A program made the position numbers and the translations under genes. From NCBI RefSeq assembly GCF_013377855.1, contig NZ_JABXYJ010000004.1, forward strand, positions 310,001-374,000: a DNA stretch of 64,000 nt, in the 5' to 3' direction. The stretch comes from Cognatundibacterium oligocarboniphilum. GTDB lineage: Bacteria > Pseudomonadota > Gammaproteobacteria > Burkholderiales > Burkholderiaceae_D. Positions 8,943-18,108 of the stretch are shown here, piece by piece (position 1 is the stretch's first letter; each line of letters starts with the position of its first letter). The notes beneath the pieces were generated by a model. It made no database searches, was not told the origin of the DNA, and saw nothing but the letters and a program-made list of their open reading frames with translations.

Positions 8943-9554
8943 TTACCACTTGCAACCGGTATCTACTACGGTACTGACCGCCAGGGGAATCAACCCGAGT
9001 AGTCCGATGCCGGAATACGCTTTCAGGCAGTCTTTCCGCTCTGCCTTACGGGTGCCGTCAGCCAGTTGTTTTTCCAGGTTTTCATCGCGCCGGTGGCTTT
9101 GCTGGATTTTCTCGATGGTATCCGGCTGGCGCTGGCGGTCGATGGCCAGTGCGCTGCGTTTCAGATTGTCCAGGTCGAGTGCAGGAGCCGGACCGGGGAG
9201 CGCGGCTTCCTGAGGGGATGCGCTGCTGGCCGGCGCAGGGATATTCATGCCCTGCACCGCCACGGCAGGCGGTGGCGTGACCGGTTGCCGGCGGCTGATG
9301 CGCGGCGTTATGCGGGTCGTTGCCTGTTGTTGCGTGAGAGATGGTGCGGGCTTGTTGTGCGGAGTTTCCGGCGTCAGCGGCAGTAGTTGCAGGTAGTGGA
9401 TTACGGCTTGTTTATCAGCCGGACGAAACCACGACGATTGCTGAATGATGAGAATCACGAATCCGAGATGCAGCGCCGCAACAGCAACGATGGATGCTGT
9501 GCGTGCAACAGGGATATGGGCAGGAGAAGTGCGCATCGGTAACCTGATTGTCAT
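8943..9554 (-). CDS. Unknown single-pass membrane protein with Pro-rich stalk
   Basis: 203 aa from the ATG at 9554; an ATG at 9536 and a GTG at 9563 are also possible, and no ribosome site settles it. A short basic N-terminus is followed by one membrane helix (ASIVAVAALHLGFVILII), then a Pro/Thr/Gln-rich stretch (residues about 60-120), a charged helical stretch (IEKIQQSHRRDENLEKQLADG) and a C-terminal part with two Cys (DCLKAYSG, DTGCKW). The topology resembles TonB-type or envelope-anchored proteins, but no TonB C-terminal domain is visible. It is not recognised as a named family. It lies between the TPR gene and the DUF2288 gene on the same strand. Confidence 0.6.
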   Translation of the reverse strand: MTIRLPMRTSPAHIPVARTASIVAVAALHLGFVILIIQQSSWFRPADKQAVIHYLQLLPLTPETPHNKPAPSLTQQQATTRITPRISRRQPVTPPPAVAVQGMNIPAPASSASPQEAALPGPAPALDLDNLKRSALAIDRQRQPDTIEKIQQSHRRDENLEKQLADGTRKAERKDCLKAYSGIGLLGLIPLAVSTVVDTGCKW

Positions 9555-9706
9555 TGAGACCACGTTTCAGACTCAGTGTTTTGGTAAAAAGTTCAACACT
9601 TCCCGTTGTTGCAAACGGCTGGCGATGATGTGTGTAGAACATCATCGCAATCAATTGCGTAAATTGCGCAATATCAGATGCTCAATACCAATGCAATAGC
9701 GATGGC

Positions 9707-10039
9707 TTAATGCATGCCGGCAGCTACGCCGGTTTCCGGCTGGTATTGCACCAGAATCCAGGGCTTGACGACCACCGTCCAGACTTCCAGATCCAGGTCC
9801 AGCCAGTTCTGCGCCTGCTGATCGCTCATACGGACAATTTTTCCTGCATGCAGCAAGGCCTGGATTTCACTGGCACGGTCTTCGGCCATCAGGCAGGCGA
9901 CTGCCACCAGGTCCAGATCATGCTGGACTTCGATCACGGTACCGGAAGCGAAATGTTTCAGCAGATCACGCCAGGGATAACGGGCAGTTTCCTGATTGAT
10001 CCTGGCCGGTAAAGATGTGTTGGAGAGGGTGGACGTCAT
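9707..10039 (-). CDS. DUF2288 family protein
   Basis: 110 aa. It shows the conserved DUF2288 pattern: an early WRDLLKHFASGTVIEV stretch, DLDLVAVACLMAEDRA, then VRMSDQQAQNWLDLD and the terminal WTVVVKPWILVQ. The family is a small cytosolic protein of unknown function, scattered through proteobacteria and cyanobacteria. It is followed at 43 bp by the yigZ-type gene on the same strand. No catalytic motif is evident. Confidence 0.85.
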   Translation of the reverse strand: MTSTLSNTSLPARINQETARYPWRDLLKHFASGTVIEVQHDLDLVAVACLMAEDRASEIQALLHAGKIVRMSDQQAQNWLDLDLEVWTVVVKPWILVQYQPETGVAAGMH

Positions 10040-10081
10040 GGTTTGGAATAGGATGAGGTGCAGGAAAAATGGTATATGTTT

Positions 10082-10687
10082 CTACTGCGGTGGTGCTGTT
10101 CCGATGTGATCTGAAATGGATATATTCCCTTTCAATAATCCGGCCAGTTCGTTCAGAATTGCCGCACAGTGTTTTTCTTTGAGACGGAATTGCAGGCGCG
10201 CACGATCGCTGTAATCGATATGCAATACCTGCGCTTCGTATTTGTCCAGTAAACGCCGCACTGCTGATTCATCGGAAAAATCAATGCTGATCGTGAGCGT
10301 GTGCATGAGCTCGACGGCGATCAGCTGTGCCAGTTTGCAGGTTTCCGAAATAGCCTGGCCATAAGCGCGGGTCAGACCGCCTGCACCCAGTTTGGTCCCG
10401 CCCCAGTAGCGGACTACCACTGCCAGCACGTTAGTGATTTCTTTATGCACCAGCACGTTATACATTGGCCTGGCAGCGGTGCCCGAAGGTTCGCCATCGT
10501 CATCCAGCCCGGAATCACCGGCGCAGATCAACGCCCAGCAAACATGCACAGCACCCGGATGCGCTGCCCGTATCTGCGCCAGCCGCTGCCGTGCTTCTGC
10601 TCTGTTGTGCAAGGGATACAGTTGTCCCAGAAAACGGCTTTTCTTGATTTCAATTTCCGCAAAAGCGGGAGCGGCCAGCTGGAACAT
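10082..10687 (-). CDS. YigZ/IMPACT family protein (UPF0029)
   Basis: 201 aa, the usual length. The N-terminal UPF0029 domain carries the signature residues KKSRFLGQLYP, HVCWALICAGDSG, DDGEPSGTAARP and VRYWGGTKLGAGGL. The C-terminal DUF1949 domain (about residues 130-195) has an EF-G-V-like fold. Eukaryotic IMPACT binds ribosomes and GCN1; bacterial YigZ has no settled role beyond a likely translation or stress link. The ATG at 10687 directly opens the domain. Confidence 0.93.
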   Translation of the reverse strand: MFQLAAPAFAEIEIKKSRFLGQLYPLHNRAEARQRLAQIRAAHPGAVHVCWALICAGDSGLDDDGEPSGTAARPMYNVLVHKEITNVLAVVVRYWGGTKLGAGGLTRAYGQAISETCKLAQLIAVELMHTLTISIDFSDESAVRRLLDKYEAQVLHIDYSDRARLQFRLKEKHCAAILNELAGLLKGNISISDHIGTAPPQ

Positions 10688-10802
10688 CAGAAAAAATACA
10701 GAAAAAAGGTGAAGCTGCGCAGACAGCCCGCAGCGCTCAGAACCGTGTCAACCCGGGCTGCTGCGCAGAAAGAAAATGAAGGATGATATGCACGGACAGG
10801 CA

Positions 10803-11216
10803 TTACTGGATAACGAAATTGACGAAAAACACATCGGTCACGCCGTCATGTTCTTTCAGTCCCAGTACTCCATTCAGGCGCTCCTTGATTTCATCAATTA
10901 GCGCATGCTTGCCTTCGGAATTCTGAATCTGGGCAGACTCTTTACCACTCAATAACATAATCATTGAATGCCGGACAACGGGCATATACAACTTGATTTT
11001 GTCCGCAGCCTCGACACTGGCGACCTGCAACGTGATATTGATTTGCAGGTAACGGTCAAAGCTGGACAGATTGACGGTAAACGGCTCCAGTACCGCAGTC
11101 GGTGTGCCGGCGTTGGCTTCTTTTCCGCCTGAATTGGCCAGGGCAGAACCTGATTGCAGCGCGGATAGCAACAAGATCGCTGTCAGCAAGGTTTTCAAAG
11201 AAGTGATGTTCAGCAT
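10803..11216 (-). CDS. Orphan FliL-family protein, apparently exported
   Basis: 137 aa. The C-terminal 95 residues match FliL (AVLEPFTVNLSSFDRYLQINITLQV ... RHSMIMLLSGKESAQI ... and the terminal VTDVFFVNFVIQ). FliL sits at the flagellar motor and supports stator function. Here the N-terminus (LLTAILLLSALQSGSALA) looks like a cleavable signal peptide rather than a retained membrane anchor. No flagellar genes lie nearby, so this is a stand-alone paralogue. Its role is unknown and may be outside the motor. Confidence 0.85.
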   Translation of the reverse strand: MLNITSLKTLLTAILLLSALQSGSALANSGGKEANAGTPTAVLEPFTVNLSSFDRYLQINITLQVASVEAADKIKLYMPVVRHSMIMLLSGKESAQIQNSEGKHALIDEIKERLNGVLGLKEHDGVTDVFFVNFVIQ

Positions 11217-11325
11217 GGCAGGACACTCCGGTTATTGCCTGTTCTATTCATAAACTGGTTGCAGGACAGGGCGGGTGACCTGCGTTGCACACATTGCCAC
11301 TGCGCCCTCTCCCGGCATTCAATGA

Positions 11326-12993
11326 TTAAACGCTCAATGGTTTGTAACGGATGCGTTTTGGTTTTGCACCTTCCTCACCCAGACGTTTTTTCTTGTCGGC
11401 TTCATATTCCTGATAGTTGCCGTCAAAGAACGTTACCTGAGAATTGCCTTCAAACGCGAGAATATGCGTCGCGATACGATCGAGGAACCAGCGGTCATGC
11501 GAGATCACCATCACGCTGCCGGCGAATTCGAGTAGCGCATCTTCCAGCGCGCGTAGCGTTTCCACGTCGAGATCGTTGGATGGTTCATCGAGCAGCAGCA
11601 CGTTACCGCCCTGCAGCAAAGTTTTGGCCAGATGCAGGCGACCACGTTCGCCACCGGACAGATTGCCGACGATCTTTTGCTGGTCGCCGCCTTTGAAATT
11701 GAAACGTCCCAGATAGGCGCGCGATGGCATCTCAAAGCGACCGACAGTCAGGATGTCGGCGCCATTCGCAACATCTTCAAACACGGTCTTGGTATTACCC
11801 AAGTCTTCACGCGACTGATCGACCAGCGAGATTTTGGCAGTCTGGCCGAGTACCACTTCGCCGCTGTCCGGCTGTTCCAGACCCTTGATCATTTTGAACA
11901 AGGTGGATTTACCGGCGCCGTTCGGGCCGATGATACCGACGATCGCGCCGGGCGGAATCCGGAAACTCAGATTGTCGATCAGCAGGCGGTCACCAAAGGC
12001 TTTCGAGACATTTTTAAATTCGATGACTTCATTGCCCAGACGCTCCGCAACCGGAATGAAAATCTCCTGCGTTTCATTGCGTTTCTGGTATTCGTGCTCG
12101 CTCATCTCGTTGAAGCGCGCCAGGCGTGCTTTCGATTTGGCCTGACGCGCTTTCGGATTCTGGCGTGACCATTCCAGTTCTTTTTGCAAGGCTTTCTGGC
12201 GTGCCGATTCGGTCGCTTCTTCCTGTTTCAGGCGAGCCTGCTTCTGATCCAGCCAGGACGAGTAATTGCCTTTCCACGGAATGCCGGCGCCGCGGTCGAG
12301 TTCCAGTATCCATTCGGCGGCGTTATCGAGGAAGTAGCGGTCATGCGTGATCGCCACCACCGTGCCGGGGAAGCGCAGCAGGAATTGTTCCAGCCAGTCG
12401 ACCGATTCGGCGTCCAGATGGTTGGTCGGTTCGTCGAGCAGCAGCATGTCGGGTTTCGACAACAGCAGGCGGCACAGCGCGACACGGCGTTTTTCACCGC
12501 CCGACAGCACGCCGATTTTGGCATCCCAGGCCGGCAGACGCAGCGCATCGGCCGCCATCTCCAGCTGCAGTTCGACGTTGTCGCCGGCGGAGGTGGAAAT
12601 GATGGCTTCGAGTTTTGCCTGTTCTTCGGCCAGCGCATCGAAATCGGCGTTTTCTTCCGCATACGCGGCATACACTTCTTCCAGACGCGCCTTGGCGGCA
12701 AACACTTCGCCCAGCGCCGATTCGACAGCTTCCCGCACGGTCTGCTCAGGGTCGAGCTGCGGTTCCTGCGGCAGGTAGCCGATGTTCAGGTTCGGCATCG
12801 GAATGGCTTCGCCCTGAATGTCTTTATCAATCCCCGCCATGATTTTCTGCAGCGAGGATTTACCGGAGCCATTCAGACCGAGCACGCCGATCTTGGCGCC
12901 AGGGAAGAAGGAGAGGGAGATATCTTTCAGAATCTGGCGTTTGGGCGGCACGATTTTGCCGACGCGATTCATGGTATAGACGTAATTAGCCAT
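11326..12993 (-). CDS. ettA: Energy-dependent translational throttle protein EttA
   Basis: 555 aa, matching EttA (ABC-F). Two ABC domains are visible: the first with Walker [10 protein letters not shown] and signature [15 protein letters not shown], the second with GPNGAGKST and [13 protein letters not shown]. The linker contains the charged P-site tRNA interaction region (residues about 240-305, [17 protein letters not shown]). EttA binds the ribosomal E site and adjusts the first steps of elongation to the ATP/ADP ratio. It is transcribed as a single gene. Confidence 0.96.
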   Translation of the reverse strand: MANYVYTMNRVGKIVPPKRQILKDISLSFFPGAKIGVLGLNGSGKSSLQKIMAGIDKDIQGEAIPMPNLNIGYLPQEPQLDPEQTVREAVESALGEVFAAKARLEEVYAAYAEENADFDALAEEQAKLEAIISTSAGDNVELQLEMAADALRLPAWDAKIGVLSGGEKRRVALCRLLLSKPDMLLLDEPTNHLDAESVDWLEQFLLRFPGTVVAITHDRYFLDNAAEWILELDRGAGIPWKGNYSSWLDQKQARLKQEEATESARQKALQKELEWSRQNPKARQAKSKARLARFNEMSEHEYQKRNETQEIFIPVAERLGNEVIEFKNVSKAFGDRLLIDNLSFRIPPGAIVGIIGPNGAGKSTLFKMIKGLEQPDSGEVVLGQTAKISLVDQSREDLGNTKTVFEDVANGADILTVGRFEMPSRAYLGRFNFKGGDQQKIVGNLSGGERGRLHLAKTLLQGGNVLLLDEPSNDLDVETLRALEDALLEFAGSVMVISHDRWFLDRIATHILAFEGNSQVTFFDGNYQEYEADKKKRLGEEGAKPKRIRYKPLSV

Positions 12994-13101
12994 TTTTGAG
13001 ATGTTTTAGATGGAAAACAGAATGACCGCAAGGATACCTCAAGCAGGGGCAGGGCGGCGGTTTTTACTGGATTTATCGCAGATTTGTGCTTCGCAACAAT
13101 T

Positions 13102-13115
13102 TTGATGTAGCTCAA
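13102..13115 (+). promoter_or_regulatory. FNR/ANR-type box upstream of ompW
   Basis: TTGATGTAGCTCAA matches TTGAT-N4-ATCAA with one mismatch. A -10-like TACACT at 13137-13142 predicts a start near 13149, which puts the box centre at about -41, the class II position for activation by FNR-type regulators. In E. coli, ompW is also under oxygen control. Confidence 0.7.
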
Positions 13116-13176
13116 ATTGTAAGAGTCTGTGAAGACTACACTTGCTTCATCAACTCAGACAACCAAGGAAAACAAA

Positions 13177-13788
13177 ATGAAAAAAATTGTTATAGCGATC
13201 TCTTTAGCAACTATCGGTCTGGCAGCGACTCAGGCAATGGCTCAGCAAAGCCCATGGATGGTACGTGCCCGCGTTGTGAACATCAGCCCTGCAAATGGCT
13301 CTGATCCGGTTGGCGGTATTGGCGCAGCAGACCGTATCGCGGTCAGCAACAAAACGATCCCTGAAGTGGATATTTCTTATTTCGTGACACCAAACTGGTC
13401 TGCAGAACTGGTTCTGACTTATCCGCAAAAACATGACGTGACACTGGATGGTGCCACCATCGGCAGCTTCAAGCACCTGCCACCGACTCTGACTGCGCAG
13501 TATCACTTTACACCTGACGCGGCATTCAGTCCTTATGTTGGCGCCGGTGTGAATTACACCCGCATCTCGGATGTGAACCTGCTCAAAGGTGCTGCTGATC
13601 TGGATAAAAGCAGTATTGGTTTTGCTGTGCAGGCAGGTGTGGATTTTAAACTGGACAAAAACTGGTCTTTGAATCTGGATGTGAAAAAAGTGCAGATCCG
13701 CAGCGATGTGACTTCTGCTGGCACCAAAATCAGTGCAGTCAAGGTTGACCCATGGCTGGTAGGCGTTGGCGTAGGCTACCGCTTCTGA
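13177..13788 (+). CDS. ompW: OmpW family outer-membrane protein
   Basis: 203 aa from the ATG at 13177, preceded by AAGGA and opening a signal peptide (MKKIVIAISLATIGLAATQAMA). OmpW landmarks: SPWMVRARVVNISPANG, PEVDISYFVTPNWSAEL, SFKHLPPTLTAQYHF, FSPYVGAGVNYT, and a terminal VGVGYRF. It forms an eight-stranded barrel with a hydrophobic channel, linked in other bacteria to small hydrophobic molecules and to stress or oxygen shifts. An upstream in-frame ATG at 13129 is rejected. It is monocistronic, with an FNR-type box upstream and a terminator after. Confidence 0.95.
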   Translation: MKKIVIAISLATIGLAATQAMAQQSPWMVRARVVNISPANGSDPVGGIGAADRIAVSNKTIPEVDISYFVTPNWSAELVLTYPQKHDVTLDGATIGSFKHLPPTLTAQYHFTPDAAFSPYVGAGVNYTRISDVNLLKGAADLDKSSIGFAVQAGVDFKLDKNWSLNLDVKKVQIRSDVTSAGTKISAVKVDPWLVGVGVGYRF

Positions 13789-13815
13789 TACGGAAAGTTG
13801 TTGTAGTGGGGGGAG

Positions 13816-13842
13816 AAGCCGGTCTGTGACCGGCTTTTTTTT
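13816..13842 (+). terminator. Intrinsic terminator after ompW
   Basis: A 9-bp stem AAGCCGGTC / GACCGGCTT with a TGT loop is followed by Ts. It lies 28 bp after the ompW stop. Confidence 0.9.
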
Positions 13843-13969
13843 AGTAAAAATACCATGACCACCCCAGGTTGCACAGGGTGCATACGCGAAACAGCCAGCC
13901 GTCCTATAATCAGTCCCGCCGTCAGGCAATGCCGCCTGTCTGCCTAACCTGATTTGACGGAGAATCACC

Positions 13970-14479
13970 ATGACGATTTCTATGTATGCCGCCTCGGTAC
14001 CGGTATTGACACAAATGCTGGACAGTCTGAGCGATGTGCTGCACAAAGCGGCAGCACATGCCGCTGCCAAAAATATTGCTCCGGAAGTATTGCTGCAGGC
14101 GAGGCTGTTTCCCGACATGTTTCCGCTGCTGCGGCAGGTGCAGATTGCCGGCGATTTTGCCAAGGGCATCGCAGGCCGTCTGGCACAAACTGAACTGCCC
14201 GTTTACGAAGACAATGAACAGACGTTTGCTGACCTGCAGACACGGATCGCACGTACCCGCGATTTTATCCAAAGCATCAAGGCAGCTGACATGGCGGACA
14301 GCGAGACACTGGAAATCGTATTACGTCCCGGCACGCCGAAGGAACAGCGCCTGAGTGGTCAGAATTATCTGTTGCATTACGGATTGCCGCAGTTCTTCTT
14401 CCATATCACGACGGCATATGACATCCTGCGCCATGCTGGTGTGGAGCTGGGTAAAAAAGATTACATGGGTCGGTATTGA
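13970..14479 (+). CDS. DUF1993 domain-containing protein
   Basis: 169 aa. It is a full-length DUF1993 protein: SMYAASVPVLTQMLDSL at the start, LFPDMFPLLRQVQIAGDFA in the middle, and QNYLLHYGLPQFFFHITTAY and KKDYMGRY at the end. The predicted four-helix fold is DinB/YfiT-like. Family function is unknown. The start ATG is preceded by GACGGAGAATCACC, a good ribosome site. It stands alone between the ompW terminator and the DUF3034/globin operon, which reads toward it. Confidence 0.9.
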   Translation: MTISMYAASVPVLTQMLDSLSDVLHKAAAHAAAKNIAPEVLLQARLFPDMFPLLRQVQIAGDFAKGIAGRLAQTELPVYEDNEQTFADLQTRIARTRDFIQSIKAADMADSETLEIVLRPGTPKEQRLSGQNYLLHYGLPQFFFHITTAYDILRHAGVELGKKDYMGRY

Positions 14480-14621
14480 GCATCCAGTATGACCCCTGAG
14501 CATACCAGCCGTTCAGGGAAGGTTCTGACTGATGCTGTATCTGTCTGCAGCGCGGCAAGTCGCATGTTGTATAAGATATTTGGCTTACATTGCAGTGATT
14601 TTTGTCTGCCGCACAGGGCGC

Positions 14622-15074
14622 TTATGGACGGGCATGCACAATGTCCCGCTTCATGGGTGCCAGCCTGGCGATCAGCCGGTTTTGCAGGCGCGACGCGATA
14701 CCAACCTGCTCCATGGCGATCTGTAAATCTTCTGCCAGTGCGTTGAACTGGGCTGACGTAATCTGCAGACCCTCATGCGTTTCCTTCATGCCGTCGCCGC
14801 TATACCGGCAGGGCCCGTCGCTGAGGACACAAAATTGTTCCTTGAGCAAACTTGCCAGGCGTTTCAGATTGCTGTCCCGGAAGCTGTCTTTGATGCGCGC
14901 ATCCTGCAGCGCCAGTGCCAGCATGTGATCGACGATCTGGCTGATACCTGCGTTTTCCCCCAGTTCGGCATACAGAGTGACAGCTGCGGGAGATTCCTGA
15001 GTCAATGCTGACTGAGCCATTGAAAAAAACAGGGTAAAGACAGTCAGACAAGATAGCAAACGGATTCGCATCAT
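14622..15074 (-). CDS. Exported group 1 truncated haemoglobin
   Basis: 150 aa. A signal peptide (LSCLTVFTLFFSMAQSALT) is followed by a group 1 truncated-globin domain: LYAELGENAGISQIVD at the start, the proximal-His region KETHEGLQIT (His100) and a typical YSGDGM loop. The usual helix-B Tyr10 seems replaced (HMLALAL), which would alter ligand chemistry. An extra Cys pair (FCVLSDGPC) could form a periplasmic disulphide. The ATG at 15074 overlaps the TGA of the DUF3034 gene (TGATG), so the two are translationally coupled. It is probably a periplasmic haem protein for O2, NO or redox sensing. Confidence 0.87.
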   Translation of the reverse strand: MMRIRLLSCLTVFTLFFSMAQSALTQESPAAVTLYAELGENAGISQIVDHMLALALQDARIKDSFRDSNLKRLASLLKEQFCVLSDGPCRYSGDGMKETHEGLQITSAQFNALAEDLQIAMEQVGIASRLQNRLIARLAPMKRDIVHARP

Positions 15075-15967
15075 CAATTCCCCATTTGTACGGAAAGATA
15101 CCAGCCACGCTGATTAACCGGATTAAATACCGTGATATCGCCCAGTCTTGCATAAGCCAGGGTCAGCGAAAGATTTTTATTCGGAAACCATGCCAGAAAC
15201 GCATCGTAGTAAGCTTTTTCATGATCGATGGAGAGATTCTGCGGCTTACGGCGATATTCCACCCCAACTGCCAGTTTGCGGTTCAGCAGATAGGCGGCGG
15301 ACAGTTCCGGCATCAGCTGATAGCGATTGTTCAGATCGCCGCCAAAACCGAGCAAGCCCATCTGGTTGGCTTTGGTTGCGCGCAGCGTGCCATTGAGCAA
15401 CAGGCTTTGCGCCAGAAATAATTTGCTGGCGGCTACGTAATAATCGATACCGTGATCGTCTTTGGCGCCCAACTGTGTGACGCTGGTGATGCCCAGTCCT
15501 TCCAGTCCCTGTACCGGCTGACTGCGTTTATACATGGCGCCAATGGCAAGCTGCGGTTTCCAGTTGTCCTGATCGGCAATCAGGTCGCCGCTGATTCGCA
15601 GTTTGATTCCGGCGATGTCCTGTCTGAGTGAAAGCTGATTCAGCGGTGCTTTGCTGCCGCTGAATTCCTGCCGGCCAAGTGACAGTTCCAGTTTGTCGCA
15701 AAAGCCGACAGCAACGCCGTAGGCCTTGAGCCGGTAATCCTGCGTGGGCAGCACTGTGAGATGTGCATTGATGCCATAACTGTCCTCGGTGCCGTAACTG
15801 GTGATCAGCGCCCACGGCACGATGCCACCGCCGCCAGCACCTTCTACCTGTTTCACACCGCCGGTCGCGAGTAATTTCCCGCTGTCGGGTGGCAGCAGTT
15901 CGGCCTGTGTCAGCGGCGGCATCCACGCGAGGAAAAACGGAAGCAGATATCTTGTCAGGAGACGCAT
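15074..15967 (-). CDS. DUF3034 family outer-membrane-like protein
   Basis: 297 aa from the ATG at 15967, chosen over one at 15982 because GGAAA precedes it. A signal peptide (LLTRYLLPFFLAWMPPLTQA) is followed by the DUF3034 hallmark GKLLATGGVKQVEGAGGGG and WALITSYGTEDSYG. The rest is beta-strand rich with alternating aromatic residues (YYVAASKLFLAQSLLLNGT, AVGVEYRRKPQNL), consistent with a small outer-membrane barrel. Family function is unknown. It is translationally coupled to the exported globin and sits next to c-di-GMP genes and a cupredoxin, an arrangement I recall from other betaproteobacteria, but I cannot verify it here. Confidence 0.87.
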   Translation of the reverse strand: MRLLTRYLLPFFLAWMPPLTQAELLPPDSGKLLATGGVKQVEGAGGGGIVPWALITSYGTEDSYGINAHLTVLPTQDYRLKAYGVAVGFCDKLELSLGRQEFSGSKAPLNQLSLRQDIAGIKLRISGDLIADQDNWKPQLAIGAMYKRSQPVQGLEGLGITSVTQLGAKDDHGIDYYVAASKLFLAQSLLLNGTLRATKANQMGLLGFGGDLNNRYQLMPELSAAYLLNRKLAVGVEYRRKPQNLSIDHEKAYYDAFLAWFPNKNLSLTLAYARLGDITVFNPVNQRGWYLSVQMGN

Positions 15968-16389
15968 AAAATTTCCATTCAAAAAGTGAAGGCAGCTGTC
16001 GCTGTCAAGGAGCCGGTGACCATCGTTATTTTTCTATTGTAGGCATTTTTATGCCGGGACAAATACAAAAAATGAAAACAAGTGACGCGATGATAACGGC
16101 TGTCAATGACAATCAATAAATTTGTCATGGCGAGTTGAATGTCGGTAGTGTTCATTTTTGAAACATCTGTACTGTCATTTTCTGGTCATATACCGAGCGC
16201 TACTTCTACTGGCTGGGATTACGGAGGTGAAACGCCGTATTATGCTTACCAATCTCTTTGAAATCGTCGTACATACTGGTAAGCTCGGTAACATGACGGT
16301 AAATGCAATCCGGATTTGCCAGTGTGATTGCCCGGCAACCGTAAGACGAAATGTTCCATCAGCTTTTTCGTAGATGAGTTTTCGCTTAT
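15968..16389. other. Divergent leader region with several hairpins, before the cyclase gene
   Basis: 422 bp without a gene. It shows ATGACAA/TTGTCAT (16106-16112 / 16122-16128), GCTTACCA/TGGTAAGC (16244-16251 / 16277-16284), three GGTAA-containing repeats just after, and a GCAATCC/GGATTTGC pairing near 16305. It does not match the c-di-GMP-I or -II riboswitch consensus. The short frame 16158-16373 does not look coding. Confidence 0.4.
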
Positions 16390-18108
16390 ATGAGTCGTTC
16401 TTCTTTACGCCGTGAGCTGGTTATCCCGATTACCATTCTGGTCGTCGGTGTTTCCGCAGCCATTGGCTGGGTATCGATGAAGGCGAGTACTGACGCGGTC
16501 CAGACACTCACACAGCGCGTGCTGACAGATATGGCGAATCGCATCAACAGCGCCACGGAAAAGCATCTGGACGGTGCGCTGATTGCGCTCGATTCGGTGG
16601 CGCCCGCTGCTAACCGTGTGCCGCGCGAACACCCTTTTGTGACCGATATGTATGCGCTGGAAGACAAGTTCTGGAGCGCCAGTGGATTGTTCATGGATGT
16701 GAATAATTACGTTTATTTCGGTGGCAAGGATGGCCGCTTTGTCGGTGTGTACCGGATTTCCAAAAACGAAGTCCAGCTATTCTGGCGTACGCCGGAGGCG
16801 GATCATCGCGACGTCTACCGTGTGACCTCAATCGGTGACCGTTCCAACCTGATCCGCAAGGACGAATTCGATCCGCGCAAGCGCCCTTGGTATCAGGCGG
16901 CGATGAATTCGGAAACGCCGGTCTGGTCAAAGATTTATAATAATTTTTCGTTTCATTATCCGACCATCACCTTGGCGAAAGCTGTTTTTCAAAAAAATCA
17001 TGAATTCGTCGGCGTGGTTGCAACGGATGTGACGCTGAAAGAATTGTCAAATTTTTTACGCAAGCTGGAAATCAGTAAAAACAGTGTTGCTTATATCGTT
17101 GATGCCGAGGGCTATATCGTGGCCACTTCCGGCAAGGAACTGCCGGAGCGCACCATGAATGGTTTGCCGGAGCGCATGCGTGCCGTTGATATGAAAACTG
17201 CGCTGATCAGCGAGACATTTTCTCATATTGCCAACACGGTCTTGAATCAGGCAGAGAACGGCACCCGCGAAATGGAGCTTAGTATCGGCACCGTCGATGT
17301 GGCGATTTCTCCATTGGGCAATGCACAGGGGCTGAACTGGCAGACTATCGTCGCCGTGCCGCGCGCTGATTTTATGAGCAGCATCAATCAGGGGTTTATG
17401 CAAAGTGTTGTGATCGCCATTGCCTGCATCATTTTTGCACTGACGATTGGACTGACGATCGTTGAGCGTGTGATCCGCGATATCCGCAAGCTGACTGCAG
17501 CGGCAAATCTGTTCGGTAATGGCGAACCTATGCCCAAACTGGATATCCGCCGTTCAGATGAAATCGGTATTCTGGCGCAGACCTTCACTGAAATGGAAAG
17601 TAAGCTGCGTTTCGATAAACTCACGCAGGTAGCGAACCGAGAATCCCTGTTTGCCCAGATCACCCATTTGCAAAAAGAAGCGCGCCAGAATCCGGGCAGT
17701 TCTATCGGTTTTACTTTGCTGTTTATCGATCTCGACCGCTTCAAAATGGTGAATGACAATCATGGACATGATGCGGGTGACAAAGTGCTGATTATCACCG
17801 CAGCGAGACTGCGTTCAGCGATCCGCGATACCGATGAGGTCGCGCGTTATGGCGGCGACGAATTTGTATTGCTGTTGAAAGAAACCAAAAATTCGATTGA
17901 TATCCATCAGATGGTGGACAAAATTTCTGCGCTGGTTGAGCAGCCGATTGCGCTTGAGCATGCGGTGGTCGACATCGGTGCTTCAATCGGCTGGGCCAGC
18001 TTTCCGGAAGATGGTAATGATCACATGCGGCTCATTAAGATTGCCGACAGCCGCATGTATAACCGGAAAAGAGACCGTAAGTCCGGTCAGATCATTCAGA
18101 TCGTCTGA
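16390..18108 (+). CDS. Membrane diguanylate cyclase with Cache sensor, HAMP and GGDEF
   Basis: 572 aa. The order is: membrane helix 1 (about 10-29, VIPITILVVGVSAAIGW); periplasmic double-Cache sensor (about 35-330, FMDVNNYVYFGGKDGRF, RKRPWYQAAMNSETPVWS); helix 2 (about 338-358); HAMP; GGDEF domain. The active-site GGDEF is intact at 488-492, with an RxxD inhibitory site (RDTD, 479-482), so active, product-inhibited c-di-GMP synthesis is expected. The Cache domain should bind a small periplasmic ligand. Its 3' end overlaps the convergent EAL gene by 13 bp, so transcription of the two is likely linked by interference. Confidence 0.93.
   Translation: MSRSSLRRELVIPITILVVGVSAAIGWVSMKASTDAVQTLTQRVLTDMANRINSATEKHLDGALIALDSVAPAANRVPREHPFVTDMYALEDKFWSASGLFMDVNNYVYFGGKDGRFVGVYRISKNEVQLFWRTPEADHRDVYRVTSIGDRSNLIRKDEFDPRKRPWYQAAMNSETPVWSKIYNNFSFHYPTITLAKAVFQKNHEFVGVVATDVTLKELSNFLRKLEISKNSVAYIVDAEGYIVATSGKELPERTMNGLPERMRAVDMKTALISETFSHIANTVLNQAENGTREMELSIGTVDVAISPLGNAQGLNWQTIVAVPRADFMSSINQGFMQSVVIAIACIIFALTIGLTIVERVIRDIRKLTAAANLFGNGEPMPKLDIRRSDEIGILAQTFTEMESKLRFDKLTQVANRESLFAQITHLQKEARQNPGSSIGFTLLFIDLDRFKMVNDNHGHDAGDKVLIITAARLRSAIRDTDEVARYGGDEFVLLLKETKNSIDIHQMVDKISALVEQPIALEHAVVDIGASIGWASFPEDGNDHMRLIKIADSRMYNRKRDRKSGQIIQIV

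Noticed and set aside
12184-12999. 271-codon plus-strand frame opposite ettA
   Set aside because: ettA is unambiguous, and the antisense frame lacks any start signal or recognisable domain.
16158-16373. Short frame of 71 codons before the cyclase gene
   Set aside because: Its composition is not protein-like, and it lies over several hairpins of the leader.
15968-16389. c-di-GMP riboswitch before the cyclase gene
   Set aside because: The conserved GEMM core residues of class I and the pseudoknot pattern of class II are not present.
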